Source: Enterococcus termitis (GTDB taxonomy: Bacteria > Bacillota > Bacilli > Lactobacillales > Enterococcaceae). Taken from it: a stretch of DNA of 64,000 nucleotides. The notes under the pieces are model-generated. The model worked only from the letters and a program-made list of their open reading frames with translations. It ran no database searches and was not told the DNA's origin. Made by a program: the position numbers and the translations under genes. The stretch lies in the NCBI RefSeq assembly GCF_001730305.1, contig NZ_MIJY01000043.1:186001-250000 (forward strand), read 5' to 3'. Within the stretch, counting starts at the first letter, position 1, and the number at the start of each line of letters is the position of its first letter. Positions 21,619-31,400 of the stretch are shown here, in pieces.

Positions 21619-22254
21619 TTATCCTCGTCTTTGAGTCAACAGAGAGTTTTGTCCTTCAACTACATTTGCGATCTCGATAGCTAAATTTTGTCGAGTAATA
21701 GGGTCGTATTTTTTAAAAAGCATATTTACCACGGGGATTTTCTTAAAAAATAAAATCATTTTGCCGCCTAAAACAGATGTTGGTCGTTGCTGATCCATGA
21801 CTAGGCTGGGATAAATGATTGTATGTGGAAATGTCTGGTCGTTAAGGAGCTGTTCAGCCTCACGTTTTGCCTGCATGTATCGTTGGAAAGGGAATGGCGC
21901 GTTGTTTGCAGATAAAAATAGGCACTTTGCTGGCATAGTTTGTTGATTCAGAAAAGCTGCGATTCGTTTGATCGGTTCCACGATAAAACGATCGTATGTG
22001 CTATTTTTTGCTGGATCTTCTTTAAGAATGCCGATGGCGTCTATAACCCAGTCTGCCTCTTTGACTGCTGTTTGCCACTTAGTGTCATTTAAAATATCGG
22101 AATGCAGCCAATGAACGTTTCTTGCCCACTCATCTGTCAGTCTGTCAGGTTGCCCATGACGGGATATGCTGGTTACAGTATGCTTGCGCTGAATTAATTC
22201 TTTACATACTGCGGTTCCGATAAAACCACTGCCGCCGAAAATCACTATGTTCAT
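21619..22254 (-). CDS. NAD(P)-binding atypical SDR / NmrA-like protein
   Basis: About 211 residues from ATG 22254 (AGGTG six bases upstream); a GTG at 22263 is the alternative. A Rossmann motif GGSGFIGTAV at residues about 7-16 is followed by DWVIDAIGIL and a YMQAKREAEQLL segment in place of the classical YxxxK. This is the extended/atypical SDR class used by NAD(P)H-binding epimerase-like proteins. Substrate unknown. It is a single gene between the maltodextrin and maltose units and shows no link to sugar metabolism. Confidence 0.78.
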   Translation of the reverse strand: MNIVIFGGSGFIGTAVCKELIQRKHTVTSISRHGQPDRLTDEWARNVHWLHSDILNDTKWQTAVKEADWVIDAIGILKEDPAKNSTYDRFIVEPIKRIAAFLNQQTMPAKCLFLSANNAPFPFQRYMQAKREAEQLLNDQTFPHTIIYPSLVMDQQRPTSVLGGKMILFFKKIPVVNMLFKKYDPITRQNLAIEIANVVEGQNSLLTQRRG

Positions 22255-22361
22255 TCGCTTCACCTGCTTTCTTATGGATAGTGTAACTTAACAAGAGAGA
22301 AGTATAAAAGAATTTGATTGTACTGTACTGTTGATAGATTGGAAGTGTTTGGAGCTTGAAT

Positions 22362-22415
22362 AAAAGACGGAAGCAGAAGTAACTCTTCCGAGAGTAAACT
22401 TCTGTTTCCGTCTTT
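22362..22415 (-). terminator. terminator after mapP
   Basis: An 18-bp near-perfect stem (AAAGACGGAA...) around a 17-nt loop that itself pairs (ACTCT...AGAGT), followed on the minus strand by CTTTTA. Confidence 0.75.
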
Positions 22416-22419
22416 GTAG

Positions 22420-23241
22420 TTATTCAATAGTGATCGCTACACCGAAATGATCACTGATGACAGGTGTTTGTTTTCCGTTGAACACGATTTGATACTGTTG
22501 GACGCTTAATTCAGGTGAAGTAAAAATGTAGTCGATCCGTAATTGTTCTCGATTATCGCCCCAGCCGTCGATTGCTTTTTCGACAGTAAACTCTCCATCC
22601 GTTTCTTTTGCAGCTAAAAAGCTATCTTGTAATTGCAGAGTACTGTTGCAGACAAGGTCATAACCAGTTTCTTTTACTGAAGCAGGATTATTGAAATCAC
22701 CCATTAATAAATAAGGAGCTGGATAGTCTTTCAACGCGTTTTCTGTTTGTATCCATTCATAGGAAAATCCTTCAGTTTGATGCCACCATGAATAATGACA
22801 GCTTGCTGCGGTGACGGGGTGATTTCCTAAAGTCGTTTGGGCAATTAAAATGACTCTTCTACGATAGTCGGTGGGATCTTGTTCTGCTGAAACGACGATT
22901 GCTTCTGGTTTAAGCGGCTGTTTGGATAATAAAGCGACGCCTTCGTGATAAAGATCATAGCCGATGTGATTATATGTCCAGCTCCAATGATAGGTCTGTT
23001 GCTGTTGTTCTAATAGCTGGACCAACAAATAAGCAAAATTGTCTTCATGGATCGCTGATTGCTTATCCGTTGGGTGGAAATTAGGTATTGCGAAAACAGG
23101 TTGGCTATCGATACGTTGATTTACCTCTTGTAAGGCGATTAGGTCATAGTTTTCTGTTATGATTTGTTTAGCTAGTTGCTGCAGTTTTTCTAAAGGATGT
23201 TTTTCCATCCAGCTGTGTGTGTTTAAAGTTAGGACTTTCAT
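22420..23241 (-). CDS. mapP: maltose 6'-phosphate phosphatase
   Basis: 273-residue endonuclease/exonuclease/phosphatase-fold protein: LTLNTHSW (N7), ALQEVNQ (metal-binding E39), YSWWHQTEG, GDFNNPA, DYIFTSPE and C-terminal SDHFGV. In E. faecalis the gene directly downstream of malT encodes MapP, a member of this superfamily that dephosphorylates maltose 6'-phosphate made by the PTS so that maltose phosphorylase can use it. The same gene order here supports the assignment. The start has AAGGAG upstream. A strong hairpin (23257-23293) separates it from malT, so its level may differ from that of the permease. Confidence 0.85.
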   Translation of the reverse strand: MKVLTLNTHSWMEKHPLEKLQQLAKQIITENYDLIALQEVNQRIDSQPVFAIPNFHPTDKQSAIHEDNFAYLLVQLLEQQQQTYHWSWTYNHIGYDLYHEGVALLSKQPLKPEAIVVSAEQDPTDYRRRVILIAQTTLGNHPVTAASCHYSWWHQTEGFSYEWIQTENALKDYPAPYLLMGDFNNPASVKETGYDLVCNSTLQLQDSFLAAKETDGEFTVEKAIDGWGDNREQLRIDYIFTSPELSVQQYQIVFNGKQTPVISDHFGVAITIE

Positions 23242-23256
23242 ATATTCTCCTTCGGG

Positions 23257-23293
23257 AAAAAACAGGATTAGGAAAAAAGCGCCTAATCCTGTT
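23257..23293 (-). terminator. internal terminator between malT and mapP
   Basis: A perfect 12-bp stem (AACAGGATTAGG and complement, 9-nt loop) is followed on the minus strand by TTTTTT including stem T residues, then by the mapP ribosome site about ten bases on. It should attenuate read-through from malT into mapP. Confidence 0.8.
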
Positions 23294-23306
23294 TCGCATT
23301 CTATTA

Positions 23307-25490
23307 TTAAATCTCTAGTTTTCCGATTGATGTTCCAGGGACTTGCTCACCTGTTTGTTCTAATGTAAATTGTTTGATCTTGTCGCCGTTGGTAAAGACA
23401 ACAATCATTGTTGTTTGCTTGCCGGCAGCTTCGATTTTTGCTAGATCTGCAGTGGCAATCACATCACCAGCGGAAACCTTTTGACCTTCAGTGACAGCGA
23501 TTGTAAAAGCAGGTTCTTTCATCTCGACAGTATCGAGCCCCATGTGAACCAAAACCTCTATGCCTTCGTCTGTTTGGATTCCTAAAGCGTGTTTTGATGG
23601 GAAAATACTGCTGATCACACCATCGATTGGTGCATAGATCGTATTCGTTTTAGGAATCACTGCAAAGCCATCGCCCATCATTTTTTGTGAGAAAACCGGA
23701 TCATCGACTTGGTCGATCGTAATAACGGTTCCTTGGGCGACTGGAACGAGTGTCTTAGTCGTGCCGAGGAAGTTCGCGGCTGAATGTTCTTGATCAGAAT
23801 CGCTTTGTGTTATCGTTTGAGGTTCCGGAATGTTTGCGCCAGAATCCAATAAATCTTGGATATCTGATTTTAGCACATCTGCTTTAGGTCCGTAAACTGC
23901 CTGAACGCCGTTGTCTTTTACGATCAGTCCCATAGCACCAGCTTTTTTCCAAGCCTCTTCATTACCCACTTTTACTTTGTCCTGTACGCTAACACGTAGA
24001 CGCGTCATACAAGCATCAACATCAACGATATTTTCTTTTCCGCCAAGTAAGTGGATGATATCGATGATTTGTGGATCGATTCCATCGATGCTTGCTCCAT
24101 TGCTAGAATGAGTGTCGTTTTGAGCATCACTATTATCATAGTTGCCGTTTCTGCCTGGTGTGGCAAAGTTGAATTTTTTGATCATGAAATTCGCAATGAC
24201 ATATGTGAGTAAACCGAAGACAATCACACAAAGGACGAAATTCAATAGATCCATACCTAGACCAGCTTTTAAGGCTAAAGGTGTTCGGGTCAGCAGCTCA
24301 ATGTTTCCGAAAGAATGGACACGTAACGAAATGATGTCCGCCATAGCGAAAGCTGCACCTTGAATCACTGCGTAAACAACATAAAGCGGAACTGCGGCAA
24401 ACATAAACATAAATTCTAGTGGTTCAGTAACGCCGGTTAAAAAGACTGCTAAGGCTGCTGAAAGATACATTGATTTGTAGCTTGAACGTTTGTCAGGATC
24501 AACATTACGATACATCGCAGCGGTCATTCCCATTAAGATACCAGAAGCGCCGATCATTTGTCCGACTTTAAAACGTGCGGGTGTCCAGTTGTTTAAGACG
24601 AAATTATATTGAGACATATCGCCTGCGCCTTTTAGATTGACTAAGTCAGTTGCCCAAGCTAGCCATAATGGATCTTGTCCAAAAACCTGTGTTCCTGCCT
24701 GTGCACCGGATAGAATTTCATACGTTCCGCCTAATTGGGTATAATTGATCGGAATCGTCAACATATGATGAAGACCGAACGGTAAGAGCAGACGTTCTAA
24801 AGTTCCGTATAAAAATGGTGCCAAAATAGGTGCGGTATCCTGTGACTGGGCAATCCATAAACCAAAATTGTTGATTCCAGCTTGGATAGAAGGCCAAATA
24901 ATTGCTAAAAGAAGAGAGACGATCGTTGACCAAAAAATGACTACAAAAGGAACGAAGCGTTTGCCATTGAAAAAGGACAGTGCATCAGGTAATTTACGGA
25001 AGTTGTAGTATTTGTTGAAGGCCATAGCACCGACAAAACCTGCAATGATTCCGACGAATACCCCCATATTTAAAGCTGGTGCTTCCAATACACTAGTGAA
25101 AAAGCCTTTGACCATAATTTTTGTCCCGAACAATGTGTGAGTGAACGCTTTGTCATCTGCCAGCATTTCACTTGTCACACCGAAGATCGATCCAGTGATT
25201 CGATTGATCAATATGAAGGAAAGTCCGGCAGCGAATGCTCCGCCTGCACGTTCTTTTGCCCAGCTTCCCCCTATCGCTAATGCGAATAGGATATGCAGAT
25301 TACCAATTACTGCCCAACCGATATTTTCTATCACTCCGCCTGTAGTTGCTAAAGCAGTCCAGTCAGGGTTGATCAAAGGAATCGTTTTCCCGATGCTGAT
25401 CATTAATCCTGCTGCGGGCATGACGGCGATCACGACCATCAATGCTTTTCCAAATTTTTGCCAAAACTCAAAACTTAATAATTTTTTCAT
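23307..25490 (-). CDS. malT: PTS maltose-type EIICBA permease
   Basis: 727 residues from ATG 25490 behind AAAGGAG. The order is EIIC membrane domain (about 1-450, with glucose-family motifs HHMLTIPINY and TGVTEPLEFMFMF), EIIB (about 490-570, phospho-cysteine in DVDACMTRLRV) and EIIA (about 610-725, phospho-histidine in VLVHMGLDTV). It takes up maltose and delivers maltose 6'-phosphate. Divergent from malP and upstream of mapP, as in the E. faecalis mal locus. The promoter at 25538-25566 carries an operator downstream of the start site. Confidence 0.93.
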   Translation of the reverse strand: MKKLLSFEFWQKFGKALMVVIAVMPAAGLMISIGKTIPLINPDWTALATTGGVIENIGWAVIGNLHILFALAIGGSWAKERAGGAFAAGLSFILINRITGSIFGVTSEMLADDKAFTHTLFGTKIMVKGFFTSVLEAPALNMGVFVGIIAGFVGAMAFNKYYNFRKLPDALSFFNGKRFVPFVVIFWSTIVSLLLAIIWPSIQAGINNFGLWIAQSQDTAPILAPFLYGTLERLLLPFGLHHMLTIPINYTQLGGTYEILSGAQAGTQVFGQDPLWLAWATDLVNLKGAGDMSQYNFVLNNWTPARFKVGQMIGASGILMGMTAAMYRNVDPDKRSSYKSMYLSAALAVFLTGVTEPLEFMFMFAAVPLYVVYAVIQGAAFAMADIISLRVHSFGNIELLTRTPLALKAGLGMDLLNFVLCVIVFGLLTYVIANFMIKKFNFATPGRNGNYDNSDAQNDTHSSNGASIDGIDPQIIDIIHLLGGKENIVDVDACMTRLRVSVQDKVKVGNEEAWKKAGAMGLIVKDNGVQAVYGPKADVLKSDIQDLLDSGANIPEPQTITQSDSDQEHSAANFLGTTKTLVPVAQGTVITIDQVDDPVFSQKMMGDGFAVIPKTNTIYAPIDGVISSIFPSKHALGIQTDEGIEVLVHMGLDTVEMKEPAFTIAVTEGQKVSAGDVIATADLAKIEAAGKQTTMIVVFTNGDKIKQFTLEQTGEQVPGTSIGKLEI

Positions 25491-25514
25491 TTTATTCTCT
25501 CCTTTGCAATATTT

Positions 25515-25566
25515 ACGCAATCGTTTTCGTTGATTTAAGTATAAAATAGATTTTTATTTTTGTAAA
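25515..25566 (-). promoter_or_regulatory. malT promoter and operator
   Basis: On the minus strand TTTACA (25566-25561) and TATACT (25543-25538) are 17 bp apart. The operator-like ACGAAAACGATTGCGT (25530-25515) follows within the transcribed leader, so a bound repressor would block elongation or clearance. Confidence 0.8.
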
Positions 25567-25665
25567 CCCTAAACTAATACGTTGTTTTTTTGAAAGGATA
25601 AATTTGTTCGAACTATCAATAGTGGTTTGTTTTTCTAGAATATTCAATAATGAACAAATAAATAA

Positions 25666-25694
25666 TTGACAATGCAATCGGTTGCGTTTATTAT
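25666..25694 (+). promoter_or_regulatory. malP promoter with operator in the spacer
   Basis: TTGACA (25666-25671) and TATTAT (25689-25694) are 17 bp apart. The operator TGCAATCGGTTGCG (25673-25686) fills the spacer, the same design as the mdxE promoter. Confidence 0.85.
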
Positions 25695-25731
25695 GGTCTT
25701 AAGGAACGAAACAAGTTTAGGAGGAAAGAAA

Positions 25732-28011
25732 ATGAATCATCTATTTGAAATAGATCCATGGAAAATTGCCACGCATCAATTAGAGCGTGAAGAACGTCGC
25801 TTACAAGAGTCTTTGACATCGATGGGGAACGGCTATATGGGAATGCGTGGTAATTTTGAAGAACGTTATACAGGTGACCATCATCAAGGAACCTATTTAG
25901 CGGGCGTCTGGTATCCAGATAAAACAAGAGTCGGTTGGTGGAAAAATGGGTACCCGGATTATTTTGGTAAAGTGATCAATGCGTTGAATTTTATTGCAAT
26001 GGATATATTTGTGAATGGTGAAGCTGTAGATCTAGGTTTACAGGAACCAAAAGATTTCTATTTAGAACTAGATATGCATAATGGTTTATTAACGCGGACG
26101 TTTATTCTTGAGAGTGAAAAGGCAACGATCAAATTTCGCTTCGAACGTTTTTTGAGTATTGTACAGCAGGAGTTAGCAGTTATTCGAGTGAGTGCGGAAG
26201 TGCTTAAAGGGAATGCAGATATTCAAATCGTGTCAAAAATCGATGGTGATGTTCGCAATGAAGACAGTAATTATGATGAAATGTTTTGGGAAGCACGCAA
26301 TGCTGGTTTTGACGGAAATATCGGCTTTTTGACTACTTGTACGATTCCTAATGCATTTGAGATCGAGCAATTTAGTGTGACTGGCGCTATGAAACACGTA
26401 ACCACGATCGAGGCGGCAGCTAGTGAAACAGAACCGCTTAGTGTACAACAAATTTTTCATCAAACACTTGCTGAAAATGAATCGATGACCGTGGAAAAAC
26501 AAGTCATTATTTTGACAAGCCGCGATATACCAGAAGCGGAACAGCAAGCAAGAGCGATACAATTATTGCAGGAAAACACCAAAGGGTTTAAAGAGCTGCT
26601 TGATGAACAAAATAAAGCTTGGGAGAAACGCTGGGCTCTTGCAGACGTTACGATCGAAGGCGATGACGCAGCACAACAGGGCATTCGTTTTAATTTATTC
26701 CAGTTATTTACTACGTATTATGGAGAAGATGAGCGTTTGAATATTGGTCCAAAAGGCTTTACCGGCGAAAAATACGGAGGGGCTACTTATTGGGATACAG
26801 AGGCATATGCAGTGCCGCTATATCTTGCTTTAGCCAAACCAGGAGTAACGAAAAATCTTTTGAAATACCGCTATAATCAATTAGAACAAGCCAAACATAA
26901 TGCGCGTCAACAAGGACTGGCAGGAGCCTTATATCCGATGGTGACCTTCACTGGTGTCGAATGTCATAACGAATGGGAAATCACCTTTGAAGAAATCCAT
27001 AGAAATGGTGCGATCGCCTATGCAATTTATAATTATGTAAACTACACAGGTGACAACGACTATCTGAAAAATGAAGGCTTACAAGTATTGACAGAAATCG
27101 CTCGATTCTGGGCTGATCGGGTTCATTACTCTAAACGCAATGGAAAATACATGATCCACGGTGTAACAGGACCAAATGAATACGAAAATAATGTCAACAA
27201 CAACTGGTATACAAATACGATCGCAACCTGGGTACTCCAATATACATTGGAAAATTATCTTAAGTATCAAGAAGAAACAACGGTGAAGATTACGCCAGAG
27301 GAACAAACGAAATGGCAGGACATCATTGAACATATGTACTATCCATTTGATGAGGAATTAGGTGTTTTTGTTCAGCACGATACCTTTTTAGATAAGGATT
27401 TGATGCCAAGTAGTGATCTTTCACCAGCGGATCTGCCGTTGAATCAGCATTGGTCATGGGATCGGATTCTACGTTCTTGCTTTATCAAGCAGGCGGATGT
27501 ATTACAAGGAATCTATTTCTTCGGTGAACGCTTTACACAGGCTGAAAAAGAACGCAATTTCTCATTTTATGAGCCAATGACCGTTCACGAATCTTCTTTA
27601 TCGCCAAGTGTTCATGCAATTTTAGCAGCAGAACTTGGAATGGAAGAAAAGGCAGTGGAAATGTATCAGCGAACAGCCCGCTTAGATTTAGATAACTACA
27701 ATAATGATACAGAAGATGGTCTGCATATTACATCGATGACAGGTAGCTGGCTAGCAATTGTTCAAGGCTTTGCTCAAATGAAGACAGCAAATGAGACACT
27801 GAGCTTTGCGCCATTTTTACCAAAAAGCTGGACAAGCTATGCCTTTCATGTGAATTACCGTGGACGCTTGCTTTATATTAGGGTCGATCAAAAAAATGTA
27901 CGGATAGAATTAGTTTCAGGACCAGAGTTATCACTTGTACTTTATGGAGAAACGAAGATTTTGGCAGATGAATTAGTGCTTGAAATGGAAAAGGTGAATG
28001 AACATGTTTAA
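25732..28011 (+). CDS. malP: GH65 maltose phosphorylase
   Basis: 759 residues from ATG 25732 behind AGGAGG; the longer frame has no ribosome site and would start inside the promoter. GH65 features are the N-terminal beta-sandwich, the helical barrel with general acid glutamate in [20 protein letters not shown], and the phosphate-binding segment near [14 protein letters not shown]. It converts maltose plus phosphate to glucose and beta-glucose 1-phosphate in the cytoplasm. It overlaps pgmB by 8 bases. Substrate maltose comes from MapP and from the GH13 enzymes. Confidence 0.94.
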   Translation: MNHLFEIDPWKIATHQLEREERRLQESLTSMGNGYMGMRGNFEERYTGDHHQGTYLAGVWYPDKTRVGWWKNGYPDYFGKVINALNFIAMDIFVNGEAVDLGLQEPKDFYLELDMHNGLLTRTFILESEKATIKFRFERFLSIVQQELAVIRVSAEVLKGNADIQIVSKIDGDVRNEDSNYDEMFWEARNAGFDGNIGFLTTCTIPNAFEIEQFSVTGAMKHVTTIEAAASETEPLSVQQIFHQTLAENESMTVEKQVIILTSRDIPEAEQQARAIQLLQENTKGFKELLDEQNKAWEKRWALADVTIEGDDAAQQGIRFNLFQLFTTYYGEDERLNIGPKGFTGEKYGGATYWDTEAYAVPLYLALAKPGVTKNLLKYRYNQLEQAKHNARQQGLAGALYPMVTFTGVECHNEWEITFEEIHRNGAIAYAIYNYVNYTGDNDYLKNEGLQVLTEIARFWADRVHYSKRNGKYMIHGVTGPNEYENNVNNNWYTNTIATWVLQYTLENYLKYQEETTVKITPEEQTKWQDIIEHMYYPFDEELGVFVQHDTFLDKDLMPSSDLSPADLPLNQHWSWDRILRSCFIKQADVLQGIYFFGERFTQAEKERNFSFYEPMTVHESSLSPSVHAILAAELGMEEKAVEMYQRTARLDLDNYNNDTEDGLHITSMTGSWLAIVQGFAQMKTANETLSFAPFLPKSWTSYAFHVNYRGRLLYIRVDQKNVRIELVSGPELSLVLYGETKILADELVLEMEKVNEHV

Positions 28012-28675
28012 AGGTGTGCTATTTGATTTAGACGGTGTATTGACAGACACAGCAGAGTATCATTACCGGGCATGGAAACAATTAGGTGAAGAAATCGGGA
28101 TCAGTATCGATCGTACGTTTAATGAAGAATTAAAGGGTGTTAGTAGAGAAGATTCCTTAAAATTATTACTGGCCCATGGCGGTCGAACAGCTGATTTTAC
28201 GTCGGAACAGTTTGCAGCTTTGGCACAAAGAAAAAATGACTATTATGTAGAAATGATCCAGAATGTTGGTCCGACAGATGTGTATCCAGGGATTTTATCA
28301 TTGCTTAAGCAGCTAAAAAAGGAAGAAATCAACATTTCATTAGCTTCGGCTAGTAAAAATGGTCCCTTTTTATTGGAAAAAATGGCATTAATGACGTATT
28401 TCGATGGTATTGCTGATCCAGCAAAAGTAGCAAAAGGAAAGCCGGATCCTGAAATTTTTCAACTGGCAGCATCTGAAGTTGGCTTAACTGCACCAGAATG
28501 TATGGGGATAGAAGATGCTAAAGCAGGAATCCAAGCAATCATGGCAAGCGGAGCTGTACCGATCGGTGTTGGGCGAAAAGAGGATTTAGGAAAAGATATT
28601 CCGTTAGTTGCTTCAACAGAAGAATTGACACTGGAGTTATTGACCTCTGTTTGGCGCTCAGAGAAAAAAGAATAA
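28004..28675 (+). CDS. pgmB: beta-phosphoglucomutase
   Basis: 223 residues from ATG 28004 (AAGGTG seven bases upstream; ATG 27998 would leave no spacing). HAD superfamily: [14 protein letters not shown] with nucleophile Asp, [17 protein letters not shown] and IEDAKAGI. The [11 protein letters not shown] motif with a helical cap is typical of beta-PGM. It turns the beta-glucose 1-phosphate from MalP into glucose 6-phosphate. Called malB in the E. faecalis mal operon. The mutarotase gene (malM) found next in E. faecalis is absent here. Confidence 0.92.
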   Translation: MFKGVLFDLDGVLTDTAEYHYRAWKQLGEEIGISIDRTFNEELKGVSREDSLKLLLAHGGRTADFTSEQFAALAQRKNDYYVEMIQNVGPTDVYPGILSLLKQLKKEEINISLASASKNGPFLLEKMALMTYFDGIADPAKVAKGKPDPEIFQLAASEVGLTAPECMGIEDAKAGIQAIMASGAVPIGVGRKEDLGKDIPLVASTEELTLELLTSVWRSEKKE

Positions 28676-28805
28676 AAGATTCTAAGGCAATGAATGGACA
28701 CAGATAAAAAATGACGATAGCAACGAAGTACTGATCTATGGTATTATTTTCTACGACGGAATGATTCCGAGATGAAAAATATGAATCTAGAAAGGCGTGA
28801 AACTG

Positions 28806-29828
28806 ATGACGATTACTGTGAAAGATGTTGCGAAAAAAGCAGGAGTTGCTACATCTACCGTATCAAGAGTGATCAATGATCATCCGAGCATTTCAGATGC
28901 GACAAAGAAAAAAGTCTATAAAGTAATGGAAGAGATGGGCTATGTTCCAAATATCGCAGCACGCAATCTCGGTAAACGATCCTCGGGAGCAGTAGGTGTG
29001 GTTTTACCGCCACTAGATTCACGAGAGCGAATGGGCAATCCCTTTTACTTAGAGATTATCGAATCAATCAATAGTGAAGCGCGCAATCATGATATGACAA
29101 CAGCGATTGCAACAGCACAATCTTTTGAAACCTTACTAGAAAATGTTCAGCTGATGCATCGTCAAAAACAGGTAGACGGTTTTATTCTGCTCTATTCAGA
29201 TAAGGATGATCCTGTGATCAACTATTTATTTGAGAACCAAGTGCCATTTTCTTTGATTGGTCAACCGTATACCAATGAAGACAAAGTGATTTATGTCGAT
29301 AATGACAATCAGCTATTGGGCAAGCATGCAACAGACTTCTTGATCGAAAATGGGCATAAAAATATTCTGTTTATTACAAATACAACTCATGAAAATATCT
29401 ATTATGAACGTTATTTCGGCTACCAAAAAGCGATGATGGTTGCTGGATTAACGATGCATCCTTCTGTAGATATGGAAAGTCCGGCAGATTATGTTGCTTT
29501 TGAAGACTTACTAAAGGAAACAAAAGCAACAGCGGCTGTCGTGATCGATGATATTTTTGCCATGCGAATGATCCAGCTGGCACAAATGTATGGTTATCGT
29601 GTTCCAGACGATTTTTCTGTGATCAGTTTCAATAATTCGATTTATTCGACATTGGTACATCCGTACCTCACGAGTATCGATATCGATATTGCCGAACTTG
29701 GTAAAATGGGGATGCAGAAGCTGATCGACGCTTTGCAGCAAAAAGAACCGACAGGAGTTCGTCTAGTAATCCCGCATCAGTTGATCAAAAGAGAATCAGT
29801 TTTAGCCTTGCAAACAACTAACGAGTAA
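28806..29828 (+). CDS. malR: LacI-family maltose regulator
   Basis: 340 residues from ATG 28806, with an N-terminal LacI helix-turn-helix (VKDVAKKAGVATSTVSRVIND) and a periplasmic-binding-protein-like effector domain (about 60-335). A gap of 130 bases after pgmB holds no terminator. By position it is MalR; the four CGCAAnCGnTTGC-like operators at mdxE, the GH13 operon, malT and malP are its probable targets. No such operator was seen in its own upstream gap. Confidence 0.9.
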   Translation: MTITVKDVAKKAGVATSTVSRVINDHPSISDATKKKVYKVMEEMGYVPNIAARNLGKRSSGAVGVVLPPLDSRERMGNPFYLEIIESINSEARNHDMTTAIATAQSFETLLENVQLMHRQKQVDGFILLYSDKDDPVINYLFENQVPFSLIGQPYTNEDKVIYVDNDNQLLGKHATDFLIENGHKNILFITNTTHENIYYERYFGYQKAMMVAGLTMHPSVDMESPADYVAFEDLLKETKATAAVVIDDIFAMRMIQLAQMYGYRVPDDFSVISFNNSIYSTLVHPYLTSIDIDIAELGKMGMQKLIDALQQKEPTGVRLVIPHQLIKRESVLALQTTNE

Positions 29829-29953
29829 TGGACTGAAATGGAAAGTCTGTATCCTTTTTCGAGAGTGGCTTTGTATAAAAAGAACTTGGATTATTAGAGA
29901 TCAAATGAATAGTAGCCGAAGAGTCTGACTTTTGGCGCCTTTCATTACGTTTT

Positions 29954-29998
29954 AAAGTGCTTAAGAAATGTATGTTTCGTTTCGATAGCACTTTTTTT
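29954..29998 (+). terminator. terminator after malR
   Basis: Stem AAAGTGCT with AGCACTTT around a long loop, followed by a run of T reaching the TTGACA of the next promoter. Confidence 0.75.
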
Positions 29999-29999
29999 G

Positions 30000-30028
30000 T
30001 TGACAAAAAACGACTACAATTGTAAACT
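30000..30028 (+). promoter_or_regulatory. CopY-controlled promoter 1
   Basis: TTGACA (30000-30005) and TAAACT (30023-30028) are 17 bp apart. The cop box TACAATTGTA (30015-30024) lies in the spacer and on the -10 edge. Confidence 0.85.
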
Positions 30029-30059
30029 TTAGTTGTTCATTGAAAAGGAGTGGAAAATA

Positions 30060-30377
30060 ATGATAAAAGCAATAACTGATGAAAATTTTGTTCAAGAGAC
30101 CAGTCAAGGGATCATTTTAGTAGAATTTTGGGCAGAATGGTGCAGTTACTGTAAAATGCTGGAGCCAGTCTTAGAAGAGTTAACTCGTGAATACTCATCT
30201 AATATTCAGATCAAATCAATCAACGTTGAAACAAATGAAGCAATACCTGCAAAATATGACGTAATGAGCTTGCCAACAATGATTCTATTTGAAAATGGAG
30301 AAGCTAAAGAGAAAATCGTCGGCTATTATCCAAAAAAAGTGTTAAAAGAATACATTGAAGAAGTAATCCAAAAATAA
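30060..30377 (+). CDS. thioredoxin-like protein of the copper regulon
   Basis: 105 residues from ATG 30060 behind AAGGAG. Thioredoxin fold with active site WCSYC (VEFWAEWCSYCKMLEP) and the cis-proline segment YDVMSLPTMILFENG. WCSYC differs from the classical WCGPC, so redox potential and partners may differ. No signal peptide, so cytoplasmic. The cop box in its promoter places it under CopY, suggesting repair or reduction of thiols damaged by copper (inference). Confidence 0.88.
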   Translation: MIKAITDENFVQETSQGIILVEFWAEWCSYCKMLEPVLEELTREYSSNIQIKSINVETNEAIPAKYDVMSLPTMILFENGEAKEKIVGYYPKKVLKEYIEEVIQK

Positions 30378-30381
30378 GGTG

Positions 30382-30440
30382 TTGACAAAGACGTCAAACT
30401 GATTTATGATACAAGAGAAAACAGAACGACTACAAATGTA
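30382..30440 (+). promoter_or_regulatory. CopY-controlled promoter 2
   Basis: TTGACA (30382-30387) and TATGAT (30405-30410) are 17 bp apart. The cop box ACTACAAATGTAGT (core TACAAATGTA, 30431-30440), a perfect palindrome, lies about 20 bases downstream of the -10. It drives the cluster 30466 to 34112. Confidence 0.88.
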
Positions 30441-30465
30441 GTTTTAAAGAAAGTAGAAGATAGTT

Positions 30466-30915
30466 ATGATAACGAGTGAACGTAATAGAAATAAAAACAA
30501 TCAAGCAGATTTAAAAAAAGCACAACAGCCTAAATTTCAAATAGACGAACAAGTAACTGTGACAACTGGATATAGTCCGGGGACACAAGCTATGACTGGG
30601 AAAATCGCAGGCTCGTATGATACAAGAGCTTACACTGTTACTTATCAGCCGACGAATGGGCAACCATTAGTTGTTAATTATAAATGGATTATACAAGAAG
30701 AAATAGTTGATTCGCCAAAGGAAAAACTAACCAATGGAAAGATGGTTTTGTTAAATGCGGATCATCAAATTGGCATGGAAGGTGCAAAAGCGGTTATTGA
30801 ATCTTCGATAAGCACGACTGTTTATAAAATAGAGTATCCTGAACTAGCGAATGAAACAGGTACTCATCAAGTTTGGATGATCGAAGAGGACCTAATGCAG
30901 CCAGGGAACGAGTAG
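30466..30915 (+). CDS. DUF1541 (YdhK-like) tandem-domain protein
   Basis: 149 residues with two DUF1541-type repeats, about 33-85 (MTGKIAGSYDTRAYTVTYQ...YKWIIQEEI) and 95-145 (GMEGAKAVIESSISTTVYKIEY...VWMIEEDL). YdhK family members that I know of are lipoproteins, yet no signal peptide is visible here and a stop four codons upstream of the start excludes an extension. First gene after cop promoter 2, thirteen bases ahead of copY. Role in copper handling is inferred from regulation only. Confidence 0.8.
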   Translation: MITSERNRNKNNQADLKKAQQPKFQIDEQVTVTTGYSPGTQAMTGKIAGSYDTRAYTVTYQPTNGQPLVVNYKWIIQEEIVDSPKEKLTNGKMVLLNADHQIGMEGAKAVIESSISTTVYKIEYPELANETGTHQVWMIEEDLMQPGNE

Positions 30916-30927
30916 GAGGTAGTTTCA

Positions 30928-31356
30928 ATGACAACGGGTGAGATACAACATATAACGGATGCAGAATGGGAAGTTATGAGGATTGTCTGGACACAAGGAA
31001 AAACCACAAGCAAAGAGGTACAGCAATTTCTCAATCAAAAAATGGACTGGAAAACGACTACGATCAAAACGTTACTTGCACGCCTAGTTGAAAAAAACAT
31101 GTTATCGACTGAAAAAAGTGGTAACAAATATATTTATCAATCCTTAGTTGAAGAAAAAAGCAGTATTCAATTTGAAACAGCTGAACTCTTAGAAAAGATC
31201 TGTGCAAAAGAAGTCGGGGCAGTGCTTAAAACGATTATTGATGACAGTCTATTGAGCTTTGACGACATCGAGCGTTTAGAAGAGGCATTGGAAGCCAAGA
31301 AGGAATATGCTGTGGACGCTGTACAATGTAATTGCACACCAGAGCAGCATTCATAG
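30928..31356 (+). CDS. copY: copper-responsive repressor, BlaI/CopY family
   Basis: 142 residues, start behind AGGAGG. N-terminal winged helix typical of BlaI/MecI/CopY ([23 protein letters not shown] and [14 protein letters not shown]), then a dimerisation region. CopY of E. hirae ends in a CxCx4CxC metal hook; here the tail is [11 protein letters not shown], with only one CxC and a histidine after it. It should bind the three TACAnnTGTA boxes in this region. The altered hook may change its copper/zinc response. Confidence 0.9.
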   Translation: MTTGEIQHITDAEWEVMRIVWTQGKTTSKEVQQFLNQKMDWKTTTIKTLLARLVEKNMLSTEKSGNKYIYQSLVEEKSSIQFETAELLEKICAKEVGAVLKTIIDDSLLSFDDIERLEEALEAKKEYAVDAVQCNCTPEQHS

Positions 31357-31400
31357 AAATCATAAAAAAAGCAAAACAATCATTAGAGGAGATGGGGAAA

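Noticed and set aside
25141-25533. 130-residue plus-strand ORF opposite malT
   Set aside because: It lies fully inside malT and its promoter on the other strand, has no ribosome site or domain and mirrors the codon pattern of malT.
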